Shown here: in pieces, positions 39,375 through 41,417 of the stretch
Layout: each line of letters opens with the position of its first letter
How positions within the stretch are numbered: the first letter of the stretch is position 1
Source of the DNA: Eubacteriaceae bacterium
Lineage (GTDB): Bacteria; Bacillota; Clostridia; Eubacteriales; Eubacteriaceae
Direction of reading: 5' to 3'
Assembly: GCA_017405085.1 (NCBI GenBank)
Contig: JAFRBB010000017.1
Location: forward strand, 1-41,417
DNA length: 41,417 bases
The notes under the pieces: generated by a model
Database searches by the model: none
Seen by the model: only the letters and a program-made list of their open reading frames with translations
What the model was told of the DNA's origin: nothing
Program-made: the position numbers and the translations under genes

Positions 39375-40589
39375 TCAGCTTTCGATTTCCGGATGTTCTC
39401 GATAATACTCCTTGACCTTGCCGTAATAGATGCGAAGGAACTTATTGGCTCCGGCAGTCATATAAACACGATATGGCTTCCCCTCGGAACGTTTCTTGTC
39501 CATGAAGCGGTAGACAGGATCATCAGGTTTTAACTGCAAAAGAGCCTTCATGATAAGAAAAAGTGTCTTCCTGAGCCTAGGCTGTCCGCATTTAGAGGCT
39601 CGATTACTCTTACTTTTAAAATTACCGGATTGATTGACGCCGGGGTCAACACCTGCGTAGGCGGTAAGGGCTTCACGGTGATTAAATCGTGAAATATCCC
39701 CGATTTCGGCAATCAGTTGCGGTCCAAAAGTAGGGCCAACGCCTTTCATGGACATCACGATGTTGTATTCCGGCAAAGTGGAAGCAAGCCTGTTCATTTC
39801 CTGACGAGTGGTCTCCACGTTGGTAGAAATGACATTAAGCTGATTGATGCACATACGGATCATATCTTTGTATTGCTTCTCTTTTGGGAAAACCGGGACA
39901 AGCTCTTTTGAATCATTGAAAAGTTTAATAGCCTTAGCGGGTTGAAAGTTATACCCATGCTTCTTACAAAAAGAACGGTAACGTGTTGTAAAACGAGATT
40001 GACCGAGATTCCGAACGCAATCGACATGCCAAAAAGCATAAGCGTAATCAACCCATTTATCGCTTCCGTCGTCGCGTGGAGATGAGTCAAAGAGCTCATT
40101 CACACCCGGATAAGTCATATCCAGAAGTGAAATGAGGTTGGTTTTCGCAGCGATTTTCTGCTTGGTAAAAAAATCCATCTGCGCGTTCAGAGTTTTTAAT
40201 TGTGCGCGAGTCGTATCCATACTGGAATACTGACGTAACTGAGCCCAATTGTCAAGCGTAAATCGGGCAATCTTCTTGGAATCGGCAGAATCGGATTTAA
40301 CCTTGCGGATGGTGTTGTTGCCGAAGTTCTTGATCAGGCGTGGGTTGACTGCGCTGACATAGATACCAGCGTCAGACAGATAACGGAGAATCGGTTCATG
40401 GTATCTGCCGGTGCACTCCATCACCACCTTAGTCTTGCCATTTAAGGACAGAATGTAATCCGCGAGGCTTTTGAGCTCACTGGAAGAATGCGAAACATCG
40501 AAGGGTTTTCCAACAAAAGTGCCTTCCGATTGCAGAACCGCTACGGTGCTTTTACCTTTTGAAACATCAATGCCGACTGCGTTATACAT
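39375..40589 (-). CDS. IS110-family recombinase (transposase)
   Basis: 404 residues, apparently intact. The N-terminal RuvC-like DEDD domain shows D8 (GIDVSKGKS), E58 (VMECTGRY), D100 and D103 (KSDSADSKKIA). The C-terminal Transposase_20 domain has MKGVGPTFGPQLIAEIGD, AYAGVDPGVNQSG and the serine-rich KSKSNRASKCG, where IS110 enzymes carry their catalytic serine. TGGAGGTACAATC before the ATG at 40589 sets the start over one at 40637. IS110 enzymes use a bridge RNA made from the non-coding end to choose donor and target, which fits the long upstream gap. Confidence 0.92.
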   Translation of the reverse strand: MYNAVGIDVSKGKSTVAVLQSEGTFVGKPFDVSHSSSELKSLADYILSLNGKTKVVMECTGRYHEPILRYLSDAGIYVSAVNPRLIKNFGNNTIRKVKSDSADSKKIARFTLDNWAQLRQYSSMDTTRAQLKTLNAQMDFFTKQKIAAKTNLISLLDMTYPGVNELFDSSPRDDGSDKWVDYAYAFWHVDCVRNLGQSRFTTRYRSFCKKHGYNFQPAKAIKLFNDSKELVPVFPKEKQYKDMIRMCINQLNVISTNVETTRQEMNRLASTLPEYNIVMSMKGVGPTFGPQLIAEIGDISRFNHREALTAYAGVDPGVNQSGNFKSKSNRASKCGQPRLRKTLFLIMKALLQLKPDDPVYRFMDKKRSEGKPYRVYMTAGANKFLRIYYGKVKEYYREHPEIES

Positions 40590-40860
40590 GATTGTACCTC
40601 CAAGAAAAATGAATTGCATAGGCCGGCGGCTATCCATTGCTTATTCAATCTCCTGGGGTATCATACGGACGTGCACGAGGCAATCCAACCTGCATAAATC
40701 GAACGGCTGCGAATGGAGGGCCAGCTGACAGGCTCCCCGACGGACGCCTATGGGTCCAAGGAAACTGACGTCATACCAATGCCCTTCTATTCTAACAGCT
40801 TTAGCAATGGACCGGTTAGTCCTTTCCGGCTGAAAGGGTTCTAACCACCACAAATATATT
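40590..40860 (-). other. IS110 non-coding end, likely bridge RNA region
   Basis: About 270 bases without a gene upstream of the recombinase start, GC-richer than the recombinase gene and with several potential stems (for example AACCCTTTCAGCCGGAAAGG at the outer end, minus strand, and GTCCGTCGGGGAGCC). In IS110-group elements this 5' non-coding end encodes the bridge RNA; position is the only evidence here, and I did not identify its target- and donor-binding loops. Confidence 0.5.
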
Positions 40861-40865
40861 ATAGG

Positions 40866-41417
40866 AGGAAGCCTTTTTGTGCTTTGTGAGGTTTTCGCAA
40901 GAGAACCCCTCAGTCGCCTATAAAGCAGAGCTTTTCGCTATCCTTATTTGGGGCAGTTTTCTCGCTTTGCTCGAAAACATCTCCGCCCGCTTCGCTCGAT
41001 AAGTTCGCATGAGCCAAATCTTAGATTTGGATGCTCACTTACGCTCGGAACGGCTGTTCCTCGCGGGGACGCCGCTTGTTTCCTATGGCTTCTCGGTAGG
41101 GTTTCGCTTGTCTTTTTTGGGCAGTTTTCTCGCTTTGCTCGAAAACATCTCCGCTCGCTTCGCTCGATAAGTTCGCATGAGCCAAATCTTAGATTTGGAT
41201 GCTCACTTACGCTCGGAACGGCTGTTCCTCGCTCATGCGCCGCTCGTCATGCTCGCGGCTTACCCCTTGATAAGGGGAGGTGGCTCGCGAAGCGAGACGT
41301 AACTGACGTCCCAAGAACACGAGCAAAAGCGAGTGTGAGAAGGTGAATTTCGGCAAAGCCGAAAGAGAGGCCGGCCTGGGCCGTTGGCTGACGGAAGCTA
41401 TCCGTAGCGTAGCGGAG
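40866..41417. repeat. Hairpin-repeat cluster at the right edge
   Basis: No gene is supported. 40866-40947 resembles the 9133-9230 chain (GGAAGCCTTTTTGT, GAGAACCCCTCAGTCGCC). Two ~168-bp units of the 18301-19001 array begin at 40953 and 41121. From 41264 the sequence rejoins the 9133-9362 family (CCCCTT-gat-AAGGGG, CTCGC-gaa-GCGAG, then the segment ending GCGTAGCGGAG at the window end). The element continues beyond the window. Confidence 0.78.

Larger units (their letters stand above)
39300..40860 (-). mobile_element. IS110-family insertion sequence (ends approximate)
   Basis: Contains one intact IS110 recombinase gene and a 270-base non-coding segment upstream of it. IS110 elements have no long terminal inverted repeats and make no clear target duplication, so exact ends cannot be read. 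The left limit is set near the downstream hairpin; the right limit is where the neighbouring hairpin-repeat sequence (GGAAGCCTTTTTGT, also at 9214) resumes at about 40866. Confidence 0.7.

Overview
The window looks like chromosomal DNA of a moderately GC-rich member of the Clostridia (Firmicutes). The grounds are strong GGAGG ribosome-binding sites, TTG starts, a secreted protein with clostridial ChW repeats, a primosome gene pair (DnaD-domain protein plus DnaI), argS next to a DUF1934 gene, rubrerythrin, LarB/C/E, and chains of short hairpin repeats between genes. The genus cannot be named from this sequence alone.

Layout. 1-4500: an XRE regulator, then on the minus strand a DUF4160/DUF2442-HTH pair followed by larB-larC-larE (nickel-pincer nucleotide cofactor synthesis). 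4600-10100: a 1099-residue secreted Ig-like/ChW protein on the minus strand, a complete type III toxin-antitoxin locus (tandem RNA repeats, terminator, CptN-like toxin) on the plus strand, a hairpin-repeat cluster and a DinJ/YafQ-type pair. 10400-12100: an AAA ATPase (DUF4143 family) behind a repeated inverted operator, then repeats that act as tandem terminators. 12100-17500: trxA-trxB-glutathione peroxidase, a ROK sugar kinase, and a plus-strand run bioY - small ORF - NUDIX - idi. 17500-19000: a second type II toxin-antitoxin-like pair and an array of ~166-bp hairpin repeats. 19000-23000: ddl - DUF1934 - argS, and a DUF523 gene. 23300-29600: three tandem paralogous lipoproteins, a transglycosylase/lysozyme fusion overlapping a polysaccharide deacetylase, and an ABC exporter. 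29600-34600 (minus): phosphoglucomutase, rubrerythrin, tRNA-Gln(CTG), dnaI and its DnaD-domain partner. 34800-38900 (plus): murA, walJ-like hydrolase, htrA and a 39-residue membrane peptide. 39000-41417: an IS110 insertion sequence and further hairpin repeats running off the window.

Two non-coding systems stand out. First, 8405-9112 is a type III toxin-antitoxin locus: promoter, two 52-53 nt repeats whose hairpin stems differ by two compensatory base-pair changes while the loop is invariant, a strong terminator, then a ToxN/CptN-superfamily endoribonuclease gene. Second, two copies of a ~165-nt element (36317-36485 on the minus strand, 38906-39069 on the plus strand) share an invariant unpaired core but differ by many paired substitutions in at least four helices. 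That is covariation expected of a structured RNA, and I do not recognise the family. A decayed third copy lies at about 39110-39240.

Housekeeping functions (cell wall: ddl, murA, GT51, CE4; redox: trx, gpx, rbr; replication: dnaI; translation: argS, tRNA-Gln) alternate with accessory islands dense in toxin-antitoxin modules, repeats and an insertion sequence.
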